Assembly: GCA_002348005.1 (NCBI GenBank)
Contig: DDYQ01000124.1
Span: 1-15,748 of the forward strand
Source of the DNA: Desulfobacteraceae bacterium UBA2230
GTDB lineage: Bacteria; Desulfobacterota; Desulfobacteria; Desulfobacterales; Desulfosarcinaceae
Length of the DNA stretch: 15,748 nucleotides
Direction: 5' to 3'
Position 1 is the stretch's first letter, and every line of letters begins with the position of its first letter. The notes beneath the pieces are model-generated. The model was given only the letters and a program-made list of their open reading frames with translations. It was not told the origin of the DNA and searched no databases. The translations under genes and the position numbers were made by a program. Of this stretch, positions 1 to 7,727 are shown piece after piece.

Positions 1-2353
1 CCCTTCCGCTCATTTTCGGGGTGCGGAAAAAAGGCATGTCGGTGGTGACGAACCCCCACAGCACGGCCTTGGCGATGGTATGGGCCAGCGCCAGTCCGGC
101 CAGCCCGGCGGCAAGCGTCCGCGAGATGCTGGTGCGCATGCGCGTGCGGTAGAGGTAAATCATTTTGATGGCCTTGAAGGAAAAAAGGGCCAGGGGCAGG
201 ATGGAGAGCTCCAGCAGTGGTGGATCGACCTCCTGGGGGAACAGGATCATGGCTGCGGACCATGCCAGGGCGGCCAGGGTGAAAATTAAGTTGAATCCGT
301 CGGCCATCCACGGCAGCCAACCGGCTACAAAGTGGTAGCGCTGCCCCGGGAGAAGTCGGCTGTATTGGCTTCCCAAGAGCTTGGCGCCATGCCGCCGCAG
401 GATCTGGATGGCCCCATAAGCCCAACGGTAGCGTTGTTTTTTGTAATCCAGGAAAGTGTCGGGCATCAGACCTCTGCCGTAACTCTTGGGGATGTAGATC
501 GAGCTGAATCCATCTTCGAAGATGCGCAAACCCAATTCGGCATCTTCGGTGATGCACCATTCGCCCCACCCCCCCAGTGACTCCAGAACCGACCGGCGCA
601 CCAGGGTCATGGTGCCATGCTGAATGATGGCGTTGCGCTCGTTGCGCGTGATCATGCCAATATAGAAGAAGGCGCGGTACTCTGCGAAGCACATGGCCTT
701 GAAGGCGTTCTGCCCTTCATCGCGGTAATCCTGAGGCGCCTGAACGAGTCCGATTTTAGGATCGCTGAACTGAGGCACTAGATCGCGCAGCCATTGCGGA
801 TCCACGATGTAATCACTGTCGATCACCGCGATGATCTTGGCCTGACCGGCGGTGAAACGCAGGGCAAAATTCAGTGCGCCGGCCTTGAAGCCCGCCAGCG
901 GAGTTACGTGAAAAAAGCGAAAGCGGCGGCCCAGACGGGAACAGTGATCGGCCACTGGCTGCCACACCTCTTTAATGCGGGTGTTATTGTCGATGACCAG
1001 CACCTCAAAACGCGGGTAGTCGAGCGCTGCCAGGGCGTTAAGCGTTTCGATCATCATTTCAGGTGGTTCATTGTAGGTCGGCACGTGGATGGAAACCATC
1101 GGCAGCTGATCGTCCGGAATCTGAACTGGCCTGAAAGCCCTGCGTCGGCTACTGACCCACAAGGCTTCAGCCCACTCATGCGCTTCGGCCAGCAGGACCA
1201 GAATGACGCCGATCATGCCCACCAGCAATAGACCGCCCACCAGTACCGTCGCCAGGGTCAGGTATTGCTGGATATAATCATAGATGATCCACACCGCGAA
1301 GGTGGCGGCAGTGAAGGCGATCAGGGCCAGAAAGCTGCGTCCGCGGTGGCGCAGGGTATGGCTGTCCAGAAGCAGAAAGGCCGTGGCGATAGCGGCGATC
1401 ATTACCGATAGGGCGGCGAGGATATACCAGCGCGGGATCGGTACGATCGGTTCGATGAAGGGGAACTTGGGATTGCGATCCGCATTGAACACGCCCCAGT
1501 AAGCCCCGACGGCGCCCTCGGTTTCACGCTTCCAGGGCTGGTCAAACGCCTCCATGATGTAGTAAATATAATTTTCTTTTTGGGCCCGGGCCAGAAAACG
1601 CCGCAGAAAGGCCGCCTGGTTGGCCTCCGAGGCGACCGCGCCATGACGTGTTCGGCCGTTGCTGGGCCAGCCCACTTCGGAGATCACAATCTGCTTGTTG
1701 GGGAAGAGCCGTTTGAGTTCATTCATGCGGTCCACGATATAGTCCACCGCCGCATCCACTGGAACACCTTCCCAGTAGGGCAGCATGTGGACGGCGATAA
1801 AATCCACATGATCGGCCAATTCAGGCTGCTTTATCCAAACGTGCCAGGGTTCGGCGGTGCTGACGGGCACCTTCAGCACGCTGCGCGCGCGCGCGATGTA
1901 AGCGGTCAGTTCCTCCATGGTCAGGTCTTCACGCAGCAGCACCTCGTTGCCCACAATTACCCGCACGACATTGTGGCTGCTCTTGGCTACCCTCAAGAGC
2001 GTTTCGATCTCTTCTTCATTGCGGTCCAGTCGTTTGTCCAGCCAGGCGCCCAGCGTCACATTGATTTTGTGTTTGCGGGCCAGTTCCGGAATTTTGGTCA
2101 GAACTTCCGCTTCAAGGGTGTAGGCGCGTACCGCATGAGTTTTTCCTGAAAGCAGGGCAAGGTCGGCTTCGATTTCGGCCTCGCTGGGATATTGGCGATA
2201 CAGCGGGCTCTGATTGGCACGCATTGGCGAAAAGGAAAACCCCTGCACGCGACTGGGCCAGGCGGGTTCCTGTTCAGGTTTGTTAAGGTAGGCCCATACG
2301 CTGAAAGTCAGTACCGCAACGGCGATACCGATGACGATGTTGGATCGGTTCAT
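1..2353 (-). CDS. GH17-GT2 fusion membrane beta-glucan synthase (NdvB-like), 3' end outside window
   Basis: I translated this by hand from the reverse complement; 784 residues lie in the window and the frame stays open to the edge. Residues 1-25 form an N-terminal membrane anchor. Residues 35-305 are a GH17 domain with both expected glutamates: E137 in VGNEV (acid/base) and E226 in SEVGWPS (nucleophile). Two membrane segments follow at about 308-328 and 340-390. Residues 415-665 are a GT2 domain with DNN (455-457), DSD (512-514), TED (602-604) and QRYRW (640-644), the signature of processive inner-membrane synthases. More membrane helices follow at about 677-705 and 712-770. Known GH17-GT2 proteins (Pseudomonas/Azotobacter NdvB type) make or remodel beta-1,3-linked glucans, with the GH17 part acting as a transglycosylase. 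I infer the same here: UDP-glucose polymerised at the inner membrane and branched or cyclised in the periplasm. The ATG at 2353 has no clear Shine-Dalgarno, but it gives a good anchor. The true product is probably somewhat longer than 784 residues. Confidence 0.9.
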   Translation of the reverse strand, partial: MNRSNIVIGIAVAVLTFSVWAYLNKPEQEPAWPSRVQGFSFSPMRANQSPLYRQYPSEAEIEADLALLSGKTHAVRAYTLEAEVLTKIPELARKHKINVTLGAWLDKRLDRNEEEIETLLRVAKSSHNVVRVIVGNEVLLREDLTMEELTAYIARARSVLKVPVSTAEPWHVWIKQPELADHVDFIAVHMLPYWEGVPVDAAVDYIVDRMNELKRLFPNKQIVISEVGWPSNGRTRHGAVASEANQAAFLRRFLARAQKENYIYYIMEAFDQPWKRETEGAVGAYWGVFNADRNPKFPFIEPIVPIPRWYILAALSVMIAAIATAFLLLDSHTLRHRGRSFLALIAFTAATFAVWIIYDYIQQYLTLATVLVGGLLLVGMIGVILVLLAEAHEWAEALWVSSRRRAFRPVQIPDDQLPMVSIHVPTYNEPPEMMIETLNALAALDYPRFEVLVIDNNTRIKEVWQPVADHCSRLGRRFRFFHVTPLAGFKAGALNFALRFTAGQAKIIAVIDSDYIVDPQWLRDLVPQFSDPKIGLVQAPQDYRDEGQNAFKAMCFAEYRAFFYIGMITRNERNAIIQHGTMTLVRRSVLESLGGWGEWCITEDAELGLRIFEDGFSSIYIPKSYGRGLMPDTFLDYKKQRYRWAYGAIQILRRHGAKLLGSQYSRLLPGQRYHFVAGWLPWMADGFNLIFTLAALAWSAAMILFPQEVDPPLLELSILPLALFSFKAIKMIYLYRTRMRTSISRTLAAGLAGLALAHTIAKAVLWGFVTTDMPFFRTPKMSGR

Positions 2354-2593
2354 AATGGAATGGCCGGTGAACAGTTCTGCTAAAAGCGCAAACGGCTGGC
2401 GGCCGTAGGAATCGGAATACGACCTGACGGCGGCACAGCCGACTTTAGAAACAGGTCATATAACCATTCGGCATGGGTTTCAGCAAGAGAAAAAGCGCCC
2501 TGCAAGCGTCTGGAGGAATCCGGTACGGGAATTCCGGCACGCTGAAACAAAAATTAACCGCCCTGGTTGCGAAAGCCGATGCGCAATCCTATC

Positions 2594-2605
2594 TTGTTGC
2601 AACAA
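2594..2605. promoter_or_regulatory. Perfect palindrome, possible operator
   Basis: TTGTTGCAACAA is its own reverse complement. It sits in the middle of the divergent spacer, 28 bases centre to centre from a second 12-base palindrome. A dimeric regulator site is plausible, but no regulator gene is in the window. Confidence 0.25.
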
Positions 2606-2621
2606 CTCGTCCGTCGATCTC

Positions 2622-2633
2622 CGCCTCGAGGCG
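2622..2633. promoter_or_regulatory. Second perfect palindrome, possible operator
   Basis: CGCCTCGAGGCG is its own reverse complement. Its sequence is unrelated to the neighbouring palindrome at 2594-2605, so the two are not copies of one operator. It could be a separate site, or chance in GC-rich DNA. Confidence 0.2.
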
Positions 2634-2831
2634 ATCCGGTTGCCCGGTGCTCATCACGCGGCTTCCTGTATTTCAATTCAATCTACAGTTATCGCGGACG
2701 AACCTTACCCAGCATACATTCAACATGCGTCCGACGGCACCGTACTGACGCTTAATTCGAAACGACGCCGCACCACCCGGCATAGAAGCAGCTCCTGAAG
2801 GCACAGCGGCGCAAACCAGCAGGGTATTGGT

Positions 2832-4739
2832 ATGTATCTGCAATATTTCAATTTAATTGAAAAACCGTTTCAAATTAGTCCGGACCCCCGTTTTCTTTGG
2901 CTGGGTGAAAAGCACAAGGAAGCCTTTGCAAACCTGCTGTACAGCATGATCGATCAGAACGGGTTTCTGGTTTTGACCGGCGATGTTGGATCGGGCAAAA
3001 CAACCCTGTTGAACGCCCTGCTCGAAAACATCGGGTCCGACGTCCTTGCCGCCACCATTTCCAACCCGCGTATGGAAGTATTGGAAATGCTGCGCTATAT
3101 TGCCAAATCCTACGACCCCGACGCGCGCTGTGAAAGCAAGACCGAATTTATCCTCCAGATGAGTCAGCGCTTCCGCGAGATCGAAGCCCAGGGCAAAAAG
3201 TTGCTGCTGGTGATCGACGAGGCCCATCTGCTTTCCGCTGATCAGCTTGAGGAGATTCGATTGATTTCCAATATTGAATCTTCCCAGAAGAAGCTGATCA
3301 CCATCATTCTGATCGGCCAGAATGAACTCAATCAAATGCTGAGCTCCGACCCATGCCGCGCGTTGCGCCAGCGCATCACATTATACTATCAACTACAGCC
3401 GTTTACACTGGAAGAAACCGACCAATACATCAAGCATCGACTCATGGTTGCCGGTACAGAGGAGCCCATTTTCACCGCAGCCGCGATCGGTGAAATTCAA
3501 AAACTTACCGGCGGACTGCCGCGCCTCATCAACACGCTGGGAGCCCGAGCCTTGTTGACCGGTTATGCCAAAGGGATCCGCAGCATCGGTCGCGAAGTGA
3601 TCCGGGAATGCGGTCTCGAACTACATCTGCCGGATCAGGAACCGGAACTCCCGCGATTGTCGCCGATCAGGACCGCACCGCGAAATCGGACGGCAACACT
3701 TGCGGCTGCCGGGTTGGCCGCCCTCTCCATTCCCGCTTTAGCCTTGGTGGGCGTCAAGGTTTTTATGGAAAGGCCCGCTTCCCGAACTGAACTTGTTACC
3801 GCTTCGGTCGCCGGTCAAAATTCAACGCCGGAACCGGATAGAGGGTCGACTGCTGCAGCGGAGACGATCGCGGTTGGCGGCGGTGATCCACTTCCCGCAG
3901 AAAGCAGAGGCCCCCATCCTGAAGCCGCCGCTTTCGCACCAGAATCCGGAACTCAATCTGCGCATCAGGATCGGTCGATATCCGCAAGCGGCCAGAAGGT
4001 TGAACCGGCGCAGACATCTCCAGAGAAAACTACGCAAACCTCTGGCGATGGCCCGCCGGGGCATACACAGCCGCCGGACCGTAAGCGGACTGAGGCGCCT
4101 CCTGAAACGGCTGTTCTCAAAGCAGCCGAGCTGCCCCGGCCGCCGGCGCCTTCTCCCGATGCAGGACCGGCCATTCGGATCGAGGCCCAAAATGCTCTGG
4201 AAAAGCAAAATTACCGGTTAGCGATAGAAGTACTGGAATCTTACCTCTCGCAGCAGTCTGAGGTTCCCGCACCCTTTAAGCACATCTATGCCCAGGCGCT
4301 GACCGGTCAGGGTCGCCTGTACCTGGAAGCCAAACGCTACAAAGAGGCGGAGGCCAGTCTCGTGAAAGCTGCATCGAATGCGCCAGGCGATTTTGAGACG
4401 CATTTTGAACTCGGCAAGCTCTATACCAAAACCCAGGAGTATGCAAAGGCGGTGGAAAGTTATAAGCGCGCAATTGAAGTAAAACCGGACAGCGCCGCTG
4501 GACTGTACAATCTCGGTTTCGTATACGCCGGGCAGAATGATATGGCCAATGCTGAAAAAATGCTGCTGCGTGCGGTTGAACATGAAGCGCCGTTCAGGGA
4601 CAAGATCTACTTCAATCTTGGGGTGGTGCAGCTGAAGCTCGGCAAGAAAAATGATGGTATTCTCAATTTGAAAAAGAGTCTGAGCGTCAATCCCGCCAAT
4701 CTGCGTGCCCAAGAGTATCTGGCCAGACTGGGCGAGTGA
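2832..4739 (+). CDS. ExeA/MshM-type AAA ATPase with membrane anchor and C-terminal TPRs
   Basis: A 635-residue protein. Residues 1-265 are an ExeA/GspA-family AAA module. It opens with the typical MYLQYFNLIEKPFQISPDPRF and has Walker A GDVGSGKTT (50-58), Walker B LLLVIDEAH (124-132) and a sensor-like IGQNE (161-165). A single membrane helix lies at about 288-311. A Pro/Ala/Glu-rich linker of some 140 residues follows, then TPR repeats from about 455 to the end. The topology should be a cytoplasmic ATPase with periplasmic TPRs. ExeA normally carries a peptidoglycan-binding domain after its helix; here TPRs take that place. The layout equals MshM (AAA) joined to MshN (helix, linker, TPRs), which are neighbouring genes in MSHA pilus loci. 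XrtA/PEP-CTERM loci also carry ATPases of this family. I infer a role in assembling an envelope machine. A LysM lipoprotein gene follows after 70 bases. Confidence 0.88.
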   Translation: MYLQYFNLIEKPFQISPDPRFLWLGEKHKEAFANLLYSMIDQNGFLVLTGDVGSGKTTLLNALLENIGSDVLAATISNPRMEVLEMLRYIAKSYDPDARCESKTEFILQMSQRFREIEAQGKKLLLVIDEAHLLSADQLEEIRLISNIESSQKKLITIILIGQNELNQMLSSDPCRALRQRITLYYQLQPFTLEETDQYIKHRLMVAGTEEPIFTAAAIGEIQKLTGGLPRLINTLGARALLTGYAKGIRSIGREVIRECGLELHLPDQEPELPRLSPIRTAPRNRTATLAAAGLAALSIPALALVGVKVFMERPASRTELVTASVAGQNSTPEPDRGSTAAAETIAVGGGDPLPAESRGPHPEAAAFAPESGTQSAHQDRSISASGQKVEPAQTSPEKTTQTSGDGPPGHTQPPDRKRTEAPPETAVLKAAELPRPPAPSPDAGPAIRIEAQNALEKQNYRLAIEVLESYLSQQSEVPAPFKHIYAQALTGQGRLYLEAKRYKEAEASLVKAASNAPGDFETHFELGKLYTKTQEYAKAVESYKRAIEVKPDSAAGLYNLGFVYAGQNDMANAEKMLLRAVEHEAPFRDKIYFNLGVVQLKLGKKNDGILNLKKSLSVNPANLRAQEYLARLGE

Positions 4740-4809
4740 AGGGGCCGCATTTGCGTTGTCAACGGTCATGTCCGCGGGCCGTAACGTCGGAACAGAATGG
4801 AAGAGACTC

Positions 4810-5433
4810 ATGAAAACCACCATCTTGGTAGCAATCCTGGCGGCGGCGCTGCTGGCCGGCGGGTGCCAGAAATCTTTTGTATACAGCGTCTCCCAGCAGC
4901 CGTCGGTGGAGCAGCGGACGCAAGCGGAACAACCGGCCGAACCGCGGTATTTGCGACACACGGTTCAGCGGCCGGGAGAGACATTATCGCACATTGCGCA
5001 GTGGTACACGGGCAAGATCCAGAATTGGGAAACGATTGCGTCCCATAATCGTTCAATGGACATCAATTCGCTGCGCAGGGGCGACATTGTTCGAATCCCC
5101 GAATCCATTTTGATTACCCACAAACCCATGCCGCAGGATTTTGTGCAGGAACTTCCGGCAAAATCCAAGCCTGCAGCAGCCAAGGCCGGCGCCAAACCTA
5201 ATAACTCCAGTCCGGCTGCCAAGCCCGGTGCTGCCAAACCCATTGTTGCCAAGGTCCCCCAACCCACCGTTGCCGAACCCGTTCCAGGGCCCCGGGTGGT
5301 CGCCACCCCAACCCGACCGGAACAATTCAGCCTTTTCGAGCCGGTGGAAGCGGCGCCTGCGCCGAACGCATCACCCCCCGAAGCGTCTAAAGACGTATTG
5401 AGTGAAATCGAGCTGTTCGGTCCGATTCAGTAA
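4810..5433 (+). CDS. LysM-domain lipoprotein with Ala/Pro/Lys-rich linker
   Basis: The product has 207 residues. I chose the ATG at 4810 because GGAAGAG lies at 4799-4805 and because it places a lipoprotein signal at the N-terminus: a basic start, a hydrophobic core, then LLAGGC with the lipidated cysteine near residue 19. The frame runs open further upstream, but that part overlaps the end of the preceding ATPase gene and would bury the signal. A LysM domain follows at about residues 45-92 (HTVQRPGETLSHIAQWYTG, later LRRGDIVRIP), which binds the GlcNAc backbone of peptidoglycan. The rest is an Ala/Pro/Lys-rich spacer with AAKPGAAKP-type repeats, then an acidic tail. Outer- or inner-membrane anchorage with reach into the cell wall is expected. 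Its placement right after an ExeA-like ATPase that lacks a peptidoglycan-binding domain suggests that it supplies that function in trans. Confidence 0.85.
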   Translation: MKTTILVAILAAALLAGGCQKSFVYSVSQQPSVEQRTQAEQPAEPRYLRHTVQRPGETLSHIAQWYTGKIQNWETIASHNRSMDINSLRRGDIVRIPESILITHKPMPQDFVQELPAKSKPAAAKAGAKPNNSSPAAKPGAAKPIVAKVPQPTVAEPVPGPRVVATPTRPEQFSLFEPVEAAPAPNASPPEASKDVLSEIELFGPIQ

Positions 5434-5512
5434 GAAACTGCGCCGATGCAACCTGTTGCCTTTCAACGAGCGGAGGAGTCGGGCTGAATTGGAACAGGAT
5501 GTGAATAGGATG

Positions 5513-5541
5513 TTGACGCTTGTGGGAATAGTCAGTACAAG
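5513..5541 (+). promoter_or_regulatory. Possible sigma-70 promoter for CsgG-like gene
   Basis: TTGACG at 5513-5518 and TACAAG at 5536-5541 are separated by 17 bases. They match the -35 and -10 consensus at five and four of six positions. The start of transcription would fall near 5548, leaving a leader of about 130 bases. Confidence 0.3.
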
Positions 5542-5665
5542 AAGCCCATCCCTTAGTAAGTGGCTCAATCGCACATCACCCGATCAAGAATAATATAGAC
5601 AATCGGCTGGCTATAAGGCTGGAATATCGACCACTGGAGCCTGGAACTTGCCCACAGCCCTACTT

Positions 5666-5674
5666 AAGGAGGTG
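5666..5674 (+). promoter_or_regulatory. Strong ribosome binding site
   Basis: AAGGAGGTG is a near-perfect Shine-Dalgarno, seven bases before the ATG at 5682. It fixes the start of the CsgG-like gene and predicts high translation, stronger than for the neighbouring genes. It also argues against the longer antisense frame covering this region. Confidence 0.8.
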
Positions 5675-5681
5675 TGTTTGC

Positions 5682-6635
5682 ATGCGCCTGAACATGGCTG
5701 CTTTCTCGACTGTGTTGATCGTTGCCTTGTCCTTCCAATTCGTTTCGCAGTCGGCCGATGCTGGAGAGGTGGTGACCGACGACCTGCGTCAGCAGGCTAA
5801 GCAATTCATCCAGAACGAAGGGCTTCAGCCCTTCCAACCAGCCCCCAATACTGTCGCAGTGCTCTACTTCCGAAACAGGACCCGCCGCCCCGATATTGAT
5901 CCCCTCCAAAAAGGCCTGGCCGTGATGCTGATCACCGATTTGGCCAAAGTAAAAGAGATCCGGGTCGTGGAACGGGCCCAATTGCAGGCCTTGGCGGAAG
6001 AGTTGCAACTGGGTACCAGCGGTCTGGTGACACCGGACACGGCCCCTCGAATCGGCCGGCTGCTCGGCGCCCGCTATGTGGTGGGGGGAGATTTGGGTAT
6101 TGTACCCTCCGAGCAGATCACCATCGCCGGCAACCTGACCGAAATGCCTCAGATCACCCTGCTGGGATCGCCCTCCAGCGAGGGGCCTCTGGAAGATCTG
6201 TTGCGGATGGAAAAAGAAGTCGTCTTTGAAATCATCCGTTTGCTGCAGATTACATTGACACCGGATGAGATAGAGGAACTGCGCAAGCCGTTCACTGTTG
6301 ACCTGGAAGCGCTGATGCGGTTTTCCCTGGGCATCGAGAGCAGCGATCGGGCAGCCTATGAAGAGGCCGCCGCCCATTACCGGGAAGCGCTGCAGCGCGA
6401 CCCCGGACTGGAAGCGGCAGGTGCGGCCATTCAGGAACTTACACGGCTGCGGCTGATTTCGCCACGCCCGGGTCCAGATGCCTTGTTGCGTAGCCTTCAT
6501 CGACGGGTCTCGGTCAACGAGGGTCCCGTGCAGGGTCCGATTACGCGGCGGGAGTTTTCGGAGCCGGTCAGCATTCAGGGGCCCGGAGGTACGGCAGACA
6601 CGGCAGGTACGGCGGATGTCGAGATCCGGTGGTGA
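5682..6635 (+). CDS. Exported CsgG/FlgO-like protein with TPR-like tail
   Basis: A 317-residue protein. A signal peptide occupies residues 1-27 with likely cleavage after ADA; there is no lipobox cysteine. Residues 55-190 resemble the CsgG/TolB-N/FlgO fold: TVAVLYFRNRT, LQKGLAVMLITDLAKV, IRVVERAQLQALAEEL, then IGRLLGARYVVGGDL. Residues about 210-245 look like one TPR (AYEEAAAHYREALQRDPG). The tail from 255 on is rich in Gly, Pro and Arg. CsgG itself is a lipoprotein that forms the curli export pore; FlgO-like and TolB-N-like relatives are periplasmic or outer-membrane associated and need not form pores. With no lipidation and an extra TPR, I favour a periplasmic or outer-membrane partner over a CsgG-type channel. 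The next gene starts 22 bases after the stop, so the two are probably co-transcribed. The family call is firm; the function is open. Confidence 0.82.
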   Translation: MRLNMAAFSTVLIVALSFQFVSQSADAGEVVTDDLRQQAKQFIQNEGLQPFQPAPNTVAVLYFRNRTRRPDIDPLQKGLAVMLITDLAKVKEIRVVERAQLQALAEELQLGTSGLVTPDTAPRIGRLLGARYVVGGDLGIVPSEQITIAGNLTEMPQITLLGSPSSEGPLEDLLRMEKEVVFEIIRLLQITLTPDEIEELRKPFTVDLEALMRFSLGIESSDRAAYEEAAAHYREALQRDPGLEAAGAAIQELTRLRLISPRPGPDALLRSLHRRVSVNEGPVQGPITRREFSEPVSIQGPGGTADTAGTADVEIRW

Positions 6636-6657
6636 AATGCTCGGAAAGGACAAAGCC

Positions 6658-7671
6658 ATGAAACAGGTTTTCGGCGCACAGAAACGCGCATGGATCGGTA
6701 TCATCAGTGTGCTGGCGATGTTGGTATGGTCAGGCTGCGGCGGCGGTTCCGGAGGTTCAGATGACGGCGCCACCGGCCAGGTGTCCTTTCGCGTGCAATG
6801 GGAACGCGACGCCCGAACGGCCGCACCGGAGGCGCGGACCGGCGTAAACGACTGCCTGGATGTGGAAACCGTAACCGCGGCGGTCTACACCAACAACGAC
6901 CTGCTGCAGGAGGGGGGGCCCTGGAACTGCGCCGACGGCCAGGCCACGATTTCCGGCATTCCGGCCGGCAATACAGTCTGGGTGGCCATTTCCGGACTCG
7001 GCGCCACCGGCAGGGTCCTTTACTTCGGCCAGTCGGATGCGTTTTATCTGGCTTCCGGAGTAACGTACAACGCCGGTACGATTGTGGCCGATTCATTCAT
7101 TCCGACCCTTTGGGCACCGGAAGACAGTGCCTTTGTGGCGCCCGGGAATCTGATGCTCCGCTGGAATACCGTCGACGGCGCAAACGGCTATCGGGTAATA
7201 CTTTATGCGGACAGCGACTTCATTTCAGAGGTTCAGTCCATTTCGGTTTCCAGCAGTCCTGCGCCTTCCTACCAGCCTGATACGGCCGCCCTGAACATCG
7301 GCGCGCCTTACTATTGGCGCGTACAAGCCGTCGACGGTGTTGGCAATGTGGGTGAATTTTCGGAGGGGCGCCGTTTCACCTTGAGCAACGAGAATCTGGC
7401 CGTGGACATCATCCGCCCTGGTCCGGACTCACCGCTATACAGCTTTCTTGCGATCGATTTCGCGGCCACGGTATCCGACCCGGGAGGTAATATTTTATCG
7501 GCTGGTGATCTGGCGTCAGTCGTCTGGCGCTCCGACGTACAGGATGTGATCGGCAACACACTCGATTTTACCACCAATTTATCGGCCGGTGCGCATGTGA
7601 TTTCACTGGACGTTCGGTCGACCGACGGACTGAGCGGAACAGCTGAGGTAACGGTGTACATTTCGAACTAA
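6658..7671 (+). CDS. Putative lipoprotein with fibronectin-III-like and Ig-like domains
   Basis: The product has 337 residues. I chose the ATG at 6658 because GGAAAGGA lies at 6642-6649 and because the frame then opens with a signal sequence ending VWSGCGGGSGGS, lipidated cysteine at 27. Tryptophan at position -3 of that lipobox is unusual, so lipidation is likely but not certain. Residues 40-146 form an unrecognised beta-rich region with two cysteines (66 and 91) that could form a disulfide. Residues 148-242 resemble a fibronectin type III domain (LWAPEDSAF, LMLRWNTVDGANGYRV, YYWRVQAVDGVGNVGEFS). Residues 247-336 are a second Ig-like sandwich. Such lipoproteins usually act as surface or periplasmic binding and scaffold parts. 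It lies between the CsgG-like and beta-barrel genes (gaps of 22 and 56 bases), which suggests one outer-membrane unit. No enzymatic motif is visible. Confidence 0.8.
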   Translation: MKQVFGAQKRAWIGIISVLAMLVWSGCGGGSGGSDDGATGQVSFRVQWERDARTAAPEARTGVNDCLDVETVTAAVYTNNDLLQEGGPWNCADGQATISGIPAGNTVWVAISGLGATGRVLYFGQSDAFYLASGVTYNAGTIVADSFIPTLWAPEDSAFVAPGNLMLRWNTVDGANGYRVILYADSDFISEVQSISVSSSPAPSYQPDTAALNIGAPYYWRVQAVDGVGNVGEFSEGRRFTLSNENLAVDIIRPGPDSPLYSFLAIDFAATVSDPGGNILSAGDLASVVWRSDVQDVIGNTLDFTTNLSAGAHVISLDVRSTDGLSGTAEVTVYISN

Positions 7672-7727
7672 AATGCCGGAGGCATAACTTTCCGGGCCCG
7701 AAGCATGCCTTCAAAGGGAAAGCGCTG

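Larger units (their letters stand above)
2354..2831. other. Divergent intergenic region with two perfect palindromes, no gene recognised
   Basis: This 478-base gap separates the start of the glucan synthase (minus) from the start of the AAA-TPR gene (plus), so it should hold both promoters. The short open frames inside have no convincing ribosome site and read as composition noise. I see two perfect 12-base palindromes: TTGTTGCAACAA at 2594-2605 and CGCCTCGAGGCG at 2622-2633. I found no clean sigma-70 or sigma-54 promoter. An ExeA-type start is supported at its right edge by AGGG at 2821-2824, seven bases before the ATG. Confidence 0.6.
5434..5681. other. 248-base spacer between LysM gene and CsgG-like gene
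   Basis: This gap separates the ATPase-LysM pair from the downstream three genes, so the latter probably have their own promoter. A weak hairpin (GCAAC, two bases, GTTGC) lies at 5448-5459 and has only CTTT after it, so it is a poor terminator. A sigma-70-like element is listed separately. A 63-codon open frame spanning 5402-5593 overlaps the LysM gene and lacks coding features. Confidence 0.5.

Noticed and set aside
580..2383. Several plus-strand frames over the glucan synthase, the longest 189 codons at 1580-2149
   Set aside because: They oppose the hand-translated GH17-GT2 frame, whose catalytic motifs are all present.
2473..2755. Two overlapping short frames in the divergent spacer
   Set aside because: No convincing ribosome site, Ser/Arg-rich translations and no family likeness. 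They are probably noise in non-coding DNA.
4218..4961. Minus-strand open frame of 247 codons antisense to the TPR and LysM genes
   Set aside because: Its translation is Cys/Arg/Phe-rich without domain logic. The plus-strand TPR and lipoprotein signals are clear.
5402..5593. A 63-codon frame after the LysM gene
   Set aside because: It overlaps the end of the LysM gene in another frame, covers the likely promoter and has no ribosome site.
5664..6773. Long minus-strand open frame (369 codons) across the CsgG-like gene
   Set aside because: It is longer than the plus-strand gene, but the plus strand has a near-perfect ribosome site, a signal peptide and a recognisable fold. The antisense translation is low-complexity and matches nothing I know.
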